Part shown: positions 17,374 to 26,209 of the stretch, one piece after another
How positions within the stretch are numbered: the first letter of the stretch is position 1
Layout of the letters: every line of letters begins with the position of its first letter
NCBI GenBank assembly: GCA_965365275.1
Contig: CBDUBA010000008.1
Location: forward strand, 1-64,000
Direction of reading: 5' to 3'
Origin: JAGTVG01 sp965365275
Lineage (GTDB): Bacteria > Bacteroidota > Bacteroidia > Cytophagales > Cyclobacteriaceae
DNA: 64,000 nt
Notes under the pieces: model-generated
Told to the model about the DNA's origin: nothing
The model's database searches: none
What the model saw: only the letters and a program-made list of their open reading frames with translations
Program-made: the position numbers and the translations under genes

Positions 17374-19254
17374 ATGAGTAATGAGCAAGGGGAAGGCCCT
17401 CTTTTTTCAGAATTCCCCCCTACTCCCAAAGATAAATGGATTGAGAAGGCAAACGTTGATTTGAAAGGTGCTGATTTTACAAAAAAACTAGTTTGGAAAA
17501 CGCTCGAAGGAGTAAGCATCGATCCATTTTACACTTCAGAAGACACTGATCACCTTGAATATTTGAAAGGATTTCAAAATCTGAACCTCAATAAGACCAA
17601 TCCACAGACGGGGCCCCGTTCCTGGATCCTTTATGAGAAAGTAAGGGTGGGCGATGAGAAAGCTGCAAACAAGGAATCCCAAAGAGCATTCCATATGGGC
17701 TCTAATGGGGTAAACTTTATATTCAATGAGTCCGGATCGCCTGATTTGGGACTACTGATGAAAAATATATATCCCAACATCAACCCGGTTAAATTCACAG
17801 TTCAGGATAATCTAGGTTCAGTGCTTAAAGGATATTTGGAGATTATTGAAAGGAATCCTGATCTTGAATTAAATGACATCATGGGCGGATTTGATTATGA
17901 TCCGCTTATGCACTATACGCTTAATGGCAATCTGAATGAAGGTGGCATCGAAGCCTTGGCCAATGCGTTTAGATTAACAAAGGATACCCCTGACTTCAAA
18001 TCCCTTACCGTAAATGGCAGTCATTTTCATAATTCAGGAGCTAATTCAGCGCAGGAAATCGCACTGGTCATCAATGCGGCCGTTGAATATATTGAACGGT
18101 TGGGAAGCCTGGGAATCTCATTGAAAGAATTCTTAGCAGGCTTTGAGTTCTCCCTTGCTGTAGGAACCAATTATTTCATGGAGATTGCAAAAATAAGAGC
18201 TTTAAGGGTATTGTTTTATAATGTTTTGAAAGCCTATAAATTAGAAGATTTCAAACCGGGAGACATATTGATCCATAGTGAATCGTCAGTCTGGACAAAG
18301 ACCTTGTATGATCCTTATGTAAATATGTTGCGAAATACCACTGAGGCGATGTCAGCAATATTAGGAGGTTGTAACAGCCTCACGATATCTGCTTTTGATG
18401 ATATCTTCAGCCAACCGACAGAATTCTCTAAACGAATATCACGAAATATATCAAACTTACTCAGGGAGGAATCTCATTTTGACAAAGTATCTGATCCGGC
18501 TGCAGGATCATATTATATTGAAGAATTAACAGACAAACTGGTTGAATCTGCTCTTAAAGTGTTTCAGGAAATAGAAAGCGAAGGGGGATTTGTAGAAGCA
18601 TTTGAGAAAGGAAAGATCAAAGAAATGATCGAATCTTCCAGAAATAAACAGCATGATCTGATAACCAAGCGCAAAGAAGTTTTTATTGGCACAAACCAAT
18701 ATCCTAATCCTTCAGAATCCATAGATCCAGGAGAAATAACCATAAAAAATCCAAGGGATCAACAAGATCAGAAAATTCTGACCCCATCGCGGGGAGCCCT
18801 ACAATTTGAAAAACTCCGTTTGGCTACTGACAGGTTCAGCAGAAAAAATGGTGAAGAAAAGAGACCAAAGGTTTTTTTATCATTAATTGGGGAAAACAAA
18901 GTTATGCGTAAAGCCAGGGCTACTTTTTCTACGGGATTCTTTGGATGTGCTGGATTTAAGGTTATTGAAAGCAGCCCATCCCCCGACCTGTTTAAGGCTG
19001 TCCATAAAGCCATTGAAAGCAATGCCGAAATTGTAGTCATGTGTGGTGCTGATGAAGATTACCTCACAAGTGGTGTAGATTATGCCACGGCTTATAAGGG
19101 AAACAGTGATGGAATTCTCCTTATTGCAGGTAATCCTGAAGAAAATCGTGCAGCATTAATAGAAGCTGGTGTCTTGGATTTTATCAATCTCCAGACAAAC
19201 TTAATAGAATCACTCAGAAACTTCCAGAATAAGCTAAATATCATTAAGGCTTAA
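17374..19254 (+). CDS. mutA: methylmalonyl-CoA mutase small (beta) subunit MutA
   Basis: A 626-residue subunit homologous to MutB: an N-terminal TIM-barrel-like domain (about 40-430) and a C-terminal flavodoxin-like domain (about 500-620). The C-terminal domain reads LIGENKVMRKA where MutB has the cobalamin-ligating DxHxxG, so it cannot bind B12 in the usual way, as expected for the non-catalytic beta subunit. With MutB it forms the heterodimer converting methylmalonyl-CoA and succinyl-CoA, used by Bacteroidota in propionate formation or use. mutB follows after 10 bp. The ATG at 17374 gives a normal N-terminus (MSNEQGEG, then LFSEFPP). The leader carries an attenuator-like hairpin. Confidence 0.95.
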   Translation: MSNEQGEGPLFSEFPPTPKDKWIEKANVDLKGADFTKKLVWKTLEGVSIDPFYTSEDTDHLEYLKGFQNLNLNKTNPQTGPRSWILYEKVRVGDEKAANKESQRAFHMGSNGVNFIFNESGSPDLGLLMKNIYPNINPVKFTVQDNLGSVLKGYLEIIERNPDLELNDIMGGFDYDPLMHYTLNGNLNEGGIEALANAFRLTKDTPDFKSLTVNGSHFHNSGANSAQEIALVINAAVEYIERLGSLGISLKEFLAGFEFSLAVGTNYFMEIAKIRALRVLFYNVLKAYKLEDFKPGDILIHSESSVWTKTLYDPYVNMLRNTTEAMSAILGGCNSLTISAFDDIFSQPTEFSKRISRNISNLLREESHFDKVSDPAAGSYYIEELTDKLVESALKVFQEIESEGGFVEAFEKGKIKEMIESSRNKQHDLITKRKEVFIGTNQYPNPSESIDPGEITIKNPRDQQDQKILTPSRGALQFEKLRLATDRFSRKNGEEKRPKVFLSLIGENKVMRKARATFSTGFFGCAGFKVIESSPSPDLFKAVHKAIESNAEIVVMCGADEDYLTSGVDYATAYKGNSDGILLIAGNPEENRAALIEAGVLDFINLQTNLIESLRNFQNKLNIIKA

Positions 19255-19264
19255 ACAAAGAATT

Positions 19265-21418
19265 ATGAAACCCGAATTTTCAAAAATATCCATAGACACC
19301 ATAAGAACAACAAGGCAGGAAGCAGCTGATCTGGAGAATATAAATAAAGTTTGGTCTTCGCCCGAAAAAATTAATGTGAAGCCTTACTTCACAGCTGAGG
19401 ATATCAAAGATGCCGAGCATATTAACTATGCAGCTGGAATTCCTCCATACCTCCGGGGACCGTATTCCACTATGTATGTTATGAGACCCTGGACGGTCAG
19501 ACAATATGCTGGTTTCTCTACTGCTGAAGAGTCCAATGCTTTTTACAGGAGAAATCTTGCAGCAGGTCAAAAAGGATTATCCATTGCCTTTGACCTGGCT
19601 ACACACAGAGGTTACGATTCAGATCATCCCAGGGTTGTTGGTGATGTAGGTAAAGCTGGTGTTGCCATTGACTCTATCCTTGATATGAAGATCCTGTTCG
19701 ATGAAATTCCTCTGGATCAAATGTCTGTATCCATGACGATGAATGGCGCAGTGATACCTGTAATGGCCTTCTATATTGTAGCCGCCGAGGAGCAGGGTGT
19801 AACAACCGAAAAACTCGCAGGCACAATACAAAATGATATCCTCAAGGAATTCATGGTTCGAAACACCTATATCTATCCACCCATCCCATCCATGAAGATC
19901 ATTGCAGATATATTCGAATATACTTCTAAAAAGATGCCGAAGTTCAACTCGATCAGTATCAGTGGATATCACATGCAGGAAGCAGGAGCCACAGCAGATA
20001 TAGAATTAGCTTATACCCTAGCTGACGGGCTTGAATATATTCGTACAGGTATTGCAGCTGGCATTGACGTTGATAAGTTTGCGCCAAGGTTGTCTTTCTT
20101 CTGGGCAGTTGGCATGAATCACTTTATGGAAATAGCCAAGATGAGGGCAGGAAGGTTATTATGGGCCAAAATCGTGAACCAGTTCAATCCTAAGAATCCG
20201 AAATCCATGTCGCTCAGGACTCACAGCCAGACTTCCGGATGGAGTCTGACAGAACAGGATCCTTTCAATAATGTAGCCCGTACCTGTGTGGAAGCAATGG
20301 CTGCAGCACTTGGTCATACGCAGTCGCTACATACTAACGCCCTGGATGAAGCAATTGCTCTTCCAACTGATTTTTCAGCCAGGATTGCCAGGAATACGCA
20401 ATTATACCTTCAGGAGGAGACAAATATTTGCCGGTCCGTTGATCCCTGGGCAGGATCGTATTATGTGGAATACCTTACACAGGAATTGGCTAAAAAAGCC
20501 TGGGATCATATTGAAGAGATCGAGGAACTGGGAGGTATGGCCAAGGCAATTGAAACCGGGATACCAAAAATGAGGATTGAAGAAGCTGCTGCGAGAAAGC
20601 AGGCCAGGATTGATTCCGGGAAAGACAGTATTATTGGTGTAAATACCTATCAAACTGAAGAAAATATTGACATAGAATTACTCGAGGTTGACAATACTTC
20701 AGTGCGTCAGGCTCAGTTGGAAAGACTTGAAAAGCTCAAAAAAGAAAGAAATAAACAGGATGTAGACGCAGCTTTGGAAGCCATTTCAAAATGTGCTGAG
20801 GGCGGTGAGGGTAATTTACTTGAACTCTCCGTTGATGCAGCGAGGAAAAGAGCAACGCTGGGTGAGATTTCCATGGCGATGGAAAAGGTTTTTGGCAGAC
20901 ACAAAGCTACCATCAGATCAATATCAGGGATCTACTCTTCTGAAGCTTTCGATGATTCGGATTTTAATGAAGCCAAAGAACTTACAGATAAGTTCGCCAA
21001 ACTGGAAGGAAGGAGACCAAGGATCATGGTGGCTAAAATGGGCCAGGATGGTCACGACCGTGGAGCAAAGGTGATCTCCACCTCATTTGCTGACCTTGGC
21101 TTTGATGTGGACGTAGGCCCCCTTTTTCAGACACCAGCCGAGGTAGCTAAACAGGCTGCTGAAAACGATGTGGATATTGTGGGCGCATCCAGTCTGGCAG
21201 CAGGACATAAAACACTGGTTCCTCAACTTATTGAAGAATTAAAGAAGATCAACCGGGAGGATATCATGGTGGTAGCCGGTGGCGTAATTCCTCCCAAAGA
21301 TTATGATTACCTTTATAAAAGGGGAGTTGGCGCTGTGTTCGGACCTGGCACTGTAATTTCTGAAGCGGCAAAGAAAATTCTCAGGAAACTCCTTGAGGGC
21401 GATATGGAATCCGTGTAA
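19265..21418 (+). CDS. mutB: methylmalonyl-CoA mutase large (alpha) subunit MutB
   Basis: A 717-residue catalytic subunit. The N-terminal TIM barrel (about 40-560) includes the conserved SGYHMQEAGAT block. The C-terminal B12 domain carries DGHDRG at 595-600, with His597 as the lower axial ligand to cobalt, followed by the GASSLAAGHKTL block. It catalyses the adenosylcobalamin-dependent radical rearrangement between (R)-methylmalonyl-CoA and succinyl-CoA. It is translated 10 bp after mutA, and meaB, its G-protein chaperone, lies about 780 bp downstream on the same strand. A long stem-loop follows the stop. The arrangement supports a succinate-propionate pathway dependent on vitamin B12. Confidence 0.97.
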   Translation: MKPEFSKISIDTIRTTRQEAADLENINKVWSSPEKINVKPYFTAEDIKDAEHINYAAGIPPYLRGPYSTMYVMRPWTVRQYAGFSTAEESNAFYRRNLAAGQKGLSIAFDLATHRGYDSDHPRVVGDVGKAGVAIDSILDMKILFDEIPLDQMSVSMTMNGAVIPVMAFYIVAAEEQGVTTEKLAGTIQNDILKEFMVRNTYIYPPIPSMKIIADIFEYTSKKMPKFNSISISGYHMQEAGATADIELAYTLADGLEYIRTGIAAGIDVDKFAPRLSFFWAVGMNHFMEIAKMRAGRLLWAKIVNQFNPKNPKSMSLRTHSQTSGWSLTEQDPFNNVARTCVEAMAAALGHTQSLHTNALDEAIALPTDFSARIARNTQLYLQEETNICRSVDPWAGSYYVEYLTQELAKKAWDHIEEIEELGGMAKAIETGIPKMRIEEAAARKQARIDSGKDSIIGVNTYQTEENIDIELLEVDNTSVRQAQLERLEKLKKERNKQDVDAALEAISKCAEGGEGNLLELSVDAARKRATLGEISMAMEKVFGRHKATIRSISGIYSSEAFDDSDFNEAKELTDKFAKLEGRRPRIMVAKMGQDGHDRGAKVISTSFADLGFDVDVGPLFQTPAEVAKQAAENDVDIVGASSLAAGHKTLVPQLIEELKKINREDIMVVAGGVIPPKDYDYLYKRGVGAVFGPGTVISEAAKKILRKLLEGDMESV

Positions 21419-21452
21419 TTAGGGTATAATATCAGCTATAATTGTCACTCAG

Positions 21453-21505
21453 AAGGCGGCTTGTTGGTGTATGGGTAATCCATTGATTTAAAAACAAGCT
21501 GCCTT
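21453..21505. repeat. long inverted repeat between convergent mutB and a membrane-protein gene
   Basis: AAGGCGGCTTGTT (21453-21465) pairs with AACAAGCTGCCTT (21493-21505), 13 bp with one G-T pair, around a 27-base loop. No run of Ts follows on either strand. It may be a bidirectional terminator that works without a U tract, an mRNA 3'-end stabiliser, or a relic of a small repeat element. Its place between two converging genes favours a transcript-end role. Confidence 0.55.
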
Positions 21506-21532
21506 TACGAGGACAAGGCGTTGGAAAGAGCA

Positions 21533-21910
21533 CTAGATGTGGCCCCCGGCCAGTAAATATATTGTTATTGATGAAACGATTATTCCCAGTATGGTTGTGA
21601 TGTTGTGGGTTCTTAGAATCTGGTTGTTATAACCCCTGTCAAAACTAAGTAAAATACCAGAGGCAATTAAGCCCACTATCAAGGCTGCCAGGGAAATAGA
21701 AAGTACCAGGATGCCTGTGGTAATGGTTTGGACCTGCAACAGGTTCCAGATAACTAATGAGGTAAAAATCACGGTTCCCAGACCAAAAAATACATGTAAG
21801 ATCAATATAGCAGGATTCAAAGGTTTTCCCGTATGACTCAGCCATATGCCACTGGCAATGGCTAAAAAGTATAATACTTCTGCTGTAACTATTTGTAATA
21901 CCGTACTCAT
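21533..21910 (-). CDS. small four-helix membrane protein of unknown function
   Basis: A 125-residue protein from the ATG at 21908-21910 (MSTVLQIV); an in-frame ATG at 21943 would add 11 charged residues before the first helix and is less likely. Hydrophobic segments lie at about 2-20, 32-52, 62-85 and 100-120 with short polar loops, so about four membrane helices are expected. The helix 1-2 loop contains HTGKPLNP. The pattern of two helix pairs with single His residues (HTGKP, ILHVF, LRTHN, final GGHI) is faintly reminiscent of small heme-binding membrane proteins, but no motif decides it. It is transcribed against mutB and meaB and splits the mut module. Confidence 0.7.
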   Translation of the reverse strand: MSTVLQIVTAEVLYFLAIASGIWLSHTGKPLNPAILILHVFFGLGTVIFTSLVIWNLLQVQTITTGILVLSISLAALIVGLIASGILLSFDRGYNNQILRTHNITTILGIIVSSITIYLLAGGHI

Positions 21911-22187
21911 TTCAATAATTAATTCCTGTTTCTGAAAAAACAACCCTAGTTAATACATTATTATAAAACATTCCAGAATATAATAATTTATTTTTAAGCA
22001 AAGCACTTCAATGTTACAAGATTAGAAGCACTATTTTGGACGGCACAGGGTCGGTTCAAAAATTTTAGGATAATGTAAAAACAACATTTTCGCTCTGCCT
22101 GGAATTACCCTGAATTATTAAATCCTATCCGCTATTACCACAAAAACTCAATATATAAAACATAGGGGAAATTGAATTGATTTTCCT

Positions 22188-22195
22188 TAATTTTG
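22188..22195 (+). promoter_or_regulatory. candidate −7 element before meaB
   Basis: TAATTTTG matches TAnnTTTG and ends 7 bases before the meaB ATG (22203), implying a very short or absent leader. The nearest TTG upstream (22172) is closer than the usual 17-23 bases. Confidence 0.35.
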
Positions 22196-22202
22196 GGAAC
22201 TG

Positions 22203-23234
22203 ATGAAATACGTCCGAAAGAAAAGACTTGCACCAAAAGCCTACGTTGATGGGATCCTTAAGGGAGACAGAATCCTTCTTAGCAAAGCCATTACTCTGAT
22301 TGAAAGTGTCCTCCCGGAGGATAACGAACTTGCCGAGGAAGTCCTCTCCACAATCATTCCATACACAGGGAATTCCATGCGTATTGGAATAACCGGTGTG
22401 CCCGGTGTTGGTAAGAGTACTTTTATTGAGTCTTTTGGGAAACATGTTACTTCATTGGGTAAAAAGTTGGCTGTTCTTACCATTGATCCTAGCAGCCAAA
22501 GATCAAAAGGTGCCATTCTGGGAGATAAAACCAGAATGGAATCCCTCGCAACAGATCCAAAGGCATATATAAGACCTTCGGCTTCCGGTTCAGCATTGGG
22601 TGGTGTTGCACAGAAGACCCGAGAAACGATGTTGTTATGTGAAGCTGCAGGCTATGAAGTAATATTTATTGAAACCGTTGGGGTTGGTCAATCCGAAACA
22701 GCAGTACATGGGATGGTTGACTTTTTCCTGTTATTAATGCTTGCCGGAGCTGGTGATGAACTTCAGGGCATTAAAAAGGGGATCATGGAGATGGCGGATT
22801 CTATAATTATTACTAAGGCTGACGGAGAAAATATTAGAAAGGCCGAGCGGGCTAAGATAGAATATCAGAATGCTCTACATCTTTTTCCACCAAGTAAAAT
22901 TGGATGGTATCCAAAAGTTATGTTATGTTCCTCACTGGAGGAAACCGGGATCAGTGAAGTATGGCAATTGATTGAAGAGTACTTCAGGCATATAAGGGAA
23001 ATTGGGGTTTTCGACATAAAAAGAAAAGAACAGAATGTTGCCTGGATGCATCACCTGATAAAAGACACCCTGACCAAACGTTTTTTTAATAGTGAAATTA
23101 TTAAAGAGAATCTGAAGAGCGAAGAAGCTAAAGTCGCCCTTGGAATAATCCCTTCCATTAAAGCTGCAAGGAACCTGCTAGCCGCCTATGATTCTAATAA
23201 ATCCACAACAGGTAATCAAGTCAAAAATTCCTAA
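22203..23234 (+). CDS. meaB: methylmalonyl-CoA mutase-associated GTPase MeaB
   Basis: A 343-residue SIMIBI-class P-loop GTPase (MeaB/ArgK family). Walker A GVPGVGKS is at 65-72, the LTIDPSS switch-like motif at about 92-98, IETVGVGQSE follows at about 158-167, and the guanine-specificity TKAD motif at about 200-203. The protein protects methylmalonyl-CoA mutase from inactivation and gates loading of intact adenosylcobalamin using GTP hydrolysis. Older databases call it LAO/AO transport ATPase ArgK, which its place near mutAB argues against. It has its own −7 element because an antisense gene separates it from mutB. Confidence 0.95.
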   Translation: MKYVRKKRLAPKAYVDGILKGDRILLSKAITLIESVLPEDNELAEEVLSTIIPYTGNSMRIGITGVPGVGKSTFIESFGKHVTSLGKKLAVLTIDPSSQRSKGAILGDKTRMESLATDPKAYIRPSASGSALGGVAQKTRETMLLCEAAGYEVIFIETVGVGQSETAVHGMVDFFLLLMLAGAGDELQGIKKGIMEMADSIIITKADGENIRKAERAKIEYQNALHLFPPSKIGWYPKVMLCSSLEETGISEVWQLIEEYFRHIREIGVFDIKRKEQNVAWMHHLIKDTLTKRFFNSEIIKENLKSEEAKVALGIIPSIKAARNLLAAYDSNKSTTGNQVKNS

Positions 23235-23261
23235 CAGGATAATACATTTCCTTAGAAATAC

Positions 23262-23274
23262 TGACAAACTGTCA
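23262..23274. promoter_or_regulatory. 13-bp inverted repeat before dnaK, identical to one before lon
   Basis: TGACAAACTGTCA, the same 13-mer as at 5024-5036, lies 86 bases upstream of the dnaK ATG (23361) and 27 bases after the meaB stop. Relative to gene direction the asymmetric centre is inverted compared with lon, which suits a symmetric dimer-binding site rather than a directional promoter element. The operator role is inferred. Confidence 0.5.
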
Positions 23275-23360
23275 TTTTTGTGTTTAAATCTTCCCTTGGC
23301 ACAGGGATTGATGACCTAAAACTGATAAAAAGTGGAATATAAAAATTAAACGATAAAATA

Positions 23361-25292
23361 ATGGGTAAAATAATTGGTATAGACTTAGGTACAACGAACT
23401 CTTGTGTCGCCGTTATGGAAGGAAACGAGCCGGTTGTTATTCCTAATAGTGAAGGAAGAAGAACAACACCATCTATCGTGGCTTTTCTTGATGATGGCAA
23501 GGGAGAAAGAAAGGTTGGTGATCCTGCCAAACGTCAGGCAATTACCAATCCTCAGAATACCATTTCTTCTGTTAAGCGGTTTATGGGCAAAAAGTTCAGT
23601 GAGGTAGCAGAAGAAAGGAAAAATGTTTCTTATAACCTGGTAAAAGGAAATAATGACACTGTCAGAATGAAAATTGGCGACAGGTTATATACACCTCAGG
23701 AAATTTCTGCCATGGTACTTCAGAAGATGAAAAGTACTGCAGAAGATTATCTCGGCACCTCAATTACTGAGGCTGTAATTACCGTTCCTGCTTACTTTAA
23801 TGATGCTGAAAGGCAAGCTACCAAAGAAGCTGGACAAATTGCGGGCCTTGATGTTAAAAGGATTATCAACGAACCTACCGCAGCCTCCCTGGCCTATGGA
23901 CTGGAGAAGAAAAACAAGGATATGAAAATTGCGGTATTCGACCTTGGTGGGGGAACATTTGATATTTCCGTCCTGGAATTGGGCGATGGTGTCTTTGAAG
24001 TGAAATCAACCAACGGTGATGTACACCTCGGTGGTGATGATTTCGACTCCGCCATAATTGACTGGTTGGCTGAAGAGTTCAAGAAAGATGAAAATATTGA
24101 TCTGAGAAAAGATCCTATGGCATTACAGCGATTGAAAGAAGCAGCTGAAAAAGCCAAAATAGAACTTTCAAGTTCTACAAGTACAGAAATTAACCTGCCT
24201 TACATTATGCCGGTTGATGGAATACCAAAACACCTTGTCAGAACCATGTCAAGGTCAAAATTCGAACAACTGACTGATCATCTTGTTCAAAGAACTGTAG
24301 GCCCCTGCGAGCAGGCAGTTAAGGATTCCGGATTTTCTGTCAACGAGATTGATGAGATCATCCTGGTTGGAGGATCAACGAGAATTCCGAAAATCCAGGA
24401 AACTGTTGAATCGTTCTTCGGGAAGAAACCTTCGAAAGGGGTGAATCCGGATGAGGTAGTTGCAGTTGGTGCTGCTATTCAGGGTGGAGTCTTAACTGGC
24501 GAAGTCAAAGATGTACTCTTGCTTGACGTAACACCTTTATCACTGGGAATTGAAACCCTTGGTGGTGTAACAACAAAGCTCATTGAATCAAATACTACGA
24601 TACCAACAAAAAAATCGGAAGTATTCTCTACCGCAGCGGATAATCAGCCATCTGTTGAAATCCATGTACTGCAGGGGGAACGATCGATGGCCAAGGATAA
24701 CAGGACCATCGGAAGATTCCATCTTGATGGGATCCCACCTGCTCCTAGAGGTGTGCCTCAGATCGAAGTTACATTTGATATTGATGCAAACGGTATACTA
24801 CATGTTTCTGCAAAGGACAAAGGAACAGGCAAAGAGCAGAAGATCAGGATAGAGGCTTCTTCAGGACTTACAGATGATGAAATCGAAAAAATGAAGAATG
24901 AGGCGAAAGCCAATGCTGAAACTGACAAGGTGGAACGTGAGAAAATAGATAAGATAAATGCTGCTGACTCACTGATTTTCCAGACAGAAAAACAAATGAA
25001 GGAATATGGCGATAAACTTTCTGAAGGGAATAAAACTGCGATCAACGGTGCCCTCGATAAATTAAAGGAAGCACATAAGTCGCAGGACATCGCGGCGATT
25101 GACAAAGCCATGGAAGAAATGAATGCCGCATGGCAGAATGCTTCCCAGGAAATGTATGCAGCTTCAGGTGCTGAAAATGCAGGCCAGACCGGTGGCTCAC
25201 AGCCTGGTGCTGAAGCTCCTCCTTCAGATGGTGGCGACGATAGTGGCGTATCTGATGTGGAATATGAAGAAGTAGATGACAAGAAAAAATAA
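23361..25292 (+). CDS. dnaK: chaperone DnaK (Hsp70)
   Basis: A 643-residue Hsp70. The N-terminal ATPase domain opens with GIDLGTTNSCVAVMEG and contains the phosphate-binding DLGGGTFD near residue 195 and VGGSTRIP near 337. The substrate-binding beta domain (about 390-505) includes DVTPLSLGIETLGG, followed by the helical lid. The tail is Gly/Ala/Asp-rich and ends in YEEVDDKKK, a variant of the bacterial EEVD-like end. It binds exposed hydrophobic segments with DnaJ and GrpE, neither of which is adjacent here. It is preceded by the repeat shared with lon and followed by a strong terminator, so it is probably monocistronic. Confidence 0.98.
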   Translation: MGKIIGIDLGTTNSCVAVMEGNEPVVIPNSEGRRTTPSIVAFLDDGKGERKVGDPAKRQAITNPQNTISSVKRFMGKKFSEVAEERKNVSYNLVKGNNDTVRMKIGDRLYTPQEISAMVLQKMKSTAEDYLGTSITEAVITVPAYFNDAERQATKEAGQIAGLDVKRIINEPTAASLAYGLEKKNKDMKIAVFDLGGGTFDISVLELGDGVFEVKSTNGDVHLGGDDFDSAIIDWLAEEFKKDENIDLRKDPMALQRLKEAAEKAKIELSSSTSTEINLPYIMPVDGIPKHLVRTMSRSKFEQLTDHLVQRTVGPCEQAVKDSGFSVNEIDEIILVGGSTRIPKIQETVESFFGKKPSKGVNPDEVVAVGAAIQGGVLTGEVKDVLLLDVTPLSLGIETLGGVTTKLIESNTTIPTKKSEVFSTAADNQPSVEIHVLQGERSMAKDNRTIGRFHLDGIPPAPRGVPQIEVTFDIDANGILHVSAKDKGTGKEQKIRIEASSGLTDDEIEKMKNEAKANAETDKVEREKIDKINAADSLIFQTEKQMKEYGDKLSEGNKTAINGALDKLKEAHKSQDIAAIDKAMEEMNAAWQNASQEMYAASGAENAGQTGGSQPGAEAPPSDGGDDSGVSDVEYEEVDDKKK

Positions 25293-25314
25293 ACTATAGA
25301 TCATCCTGTTTTAG

Positions 25315-25345
25315 ATCCCGTCTGATTTCAGGCGGGATTTATTTT
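25315..25345 (+). terminator. intrinsic terminator of dnaK
   Basis: ATCCCGTCTG (25315-25324), loop ATTT, CAGGCGGGAT (25329-25338): a 10-bp stem with one G-U pair and a 4-base loop, followed by TTATTTTTT. The T tract lies on the plus strand only, so it ends the dnaK transcript rather than the converging methyltransferase gene. Confidence 0.88.
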
Positions 25346-26115
25346 TTATATAAGTAATAAAACAAGTCAAGGGATTCTTCAGGATTATCCGTTACGAGGT
25401 AATCTTGATAGGTAATGGATTCAACCAGTTCATTATCGACCTTCTTAAGTGAATTTCTGTTTACCCGGTTCAATATCTCATAAGGTAATTTTAGCAGGAA
25501 TCCTGGTAATCTATACTGCAGGTTTAAGACGTCAAATTTCATGATCTTCTCAACTGATTTCCGGTTGTCTTCGTGATAACGCATCACTTTATGATTTCCT
25601 GATATACCTTTTGGAATAACCTTATCAAAAATGCTGGTCGACAGCTCAGTTAACTCCTTGGCAGTATATTCACGGACATGCCATGGATTTCTGGATAGTG
25701 ACATCTTAATATTTGGGGTCGTCATAATAGCCAGACCACCTGGTTTTAATAAACGGTAAATCTCTTCGAGGAAGAAACGATCATCCCTGACATGTTCAAT
25801 CACCTGGAAAGAAATGATAAAATCAAATACCCCTGTTTCCGATATACCGATCGGAGGAAAGACGGATTGCATAAACTGCCCATCCGGAAATCTTTTTGTC
25901 AGGTTCTGGATCACCTGTTCAATTTTATCCAGTCCGAGAAATGAATCCACCTTTGGTAAAATCATTTCAATACCTCTTCCTTCACCACAACCTAATTCCA
26001 AAACATTTCCGCTAATTTCTTCTTTAACTATTGTATAGGGCTTCAGTAGTCTTTGGTGTATGGGATTGTCAGAAGGAATACTATCTGATGTTATTTCCGT
26101 TTTAAATATGGACAT
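25339..26115 (-). CDS. class I SAM-dependent methyltransferase
   Basis: A 258-residue protein with a Rossmann-type SAM fold. Motif I is VLELGCGEGRG (38-48), followed by an acidic strand end (FLGLDK), and the family block FDFIISFQVIEHV with RLLKPGGLAIMTTPN (about 105-145). This resembles UbiE/Ubie-like and Methyltransf_11 proteins that act on small molecules or lipids. The C-terminal 90 residues, with YRLPGFLLKLPYEILNRVN, may form an amphipathic membrane-contact or substrate lid. The substrate is unknown. The gene stands alone, converging on dnaK, and its 5' end faces the GWxTD gene 94 bp away. Confidence 0.85.
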   Translation of the reverse strand: MSIFKTEITSDSIPSDNPIHQRLLKPYTIVKEEISGNVLELGCGEGRGIEMILPKVDSFLGLDKIEQVIQNLTKRFPDGQFMQSVFPPIGISETGVFDFIISFQVIEHVRDDRFFLEEIYRLLKPGGLAIMTTPNIKMSLSRNPWHVREYTAKELTELSTSIFDKVIPKGISGNHKVMRYHEDNRKSVEKIMKFDVLNLQYRLPGFLLKLPYEILNRVNRNSLKKVDNELVESITYQDYLVTDNPEESLDLFYYLYKK

Positions 26116-26209
26116 GGCAAAATTTTTGTAAAAAAAAGGATAGAAAGAGTAAATTGAAAATTAAACTTGAGATATTTACAAGGAATAGGTGGTGAAAAGC
26201 TATAGAATA

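Noticed and set aside
23654..23664. TGACACTGTCA within dnaK
   Set aside because: Spacer of one base instead of three, inside coding sequence; explained by the codons for Asp-Thr-Val.
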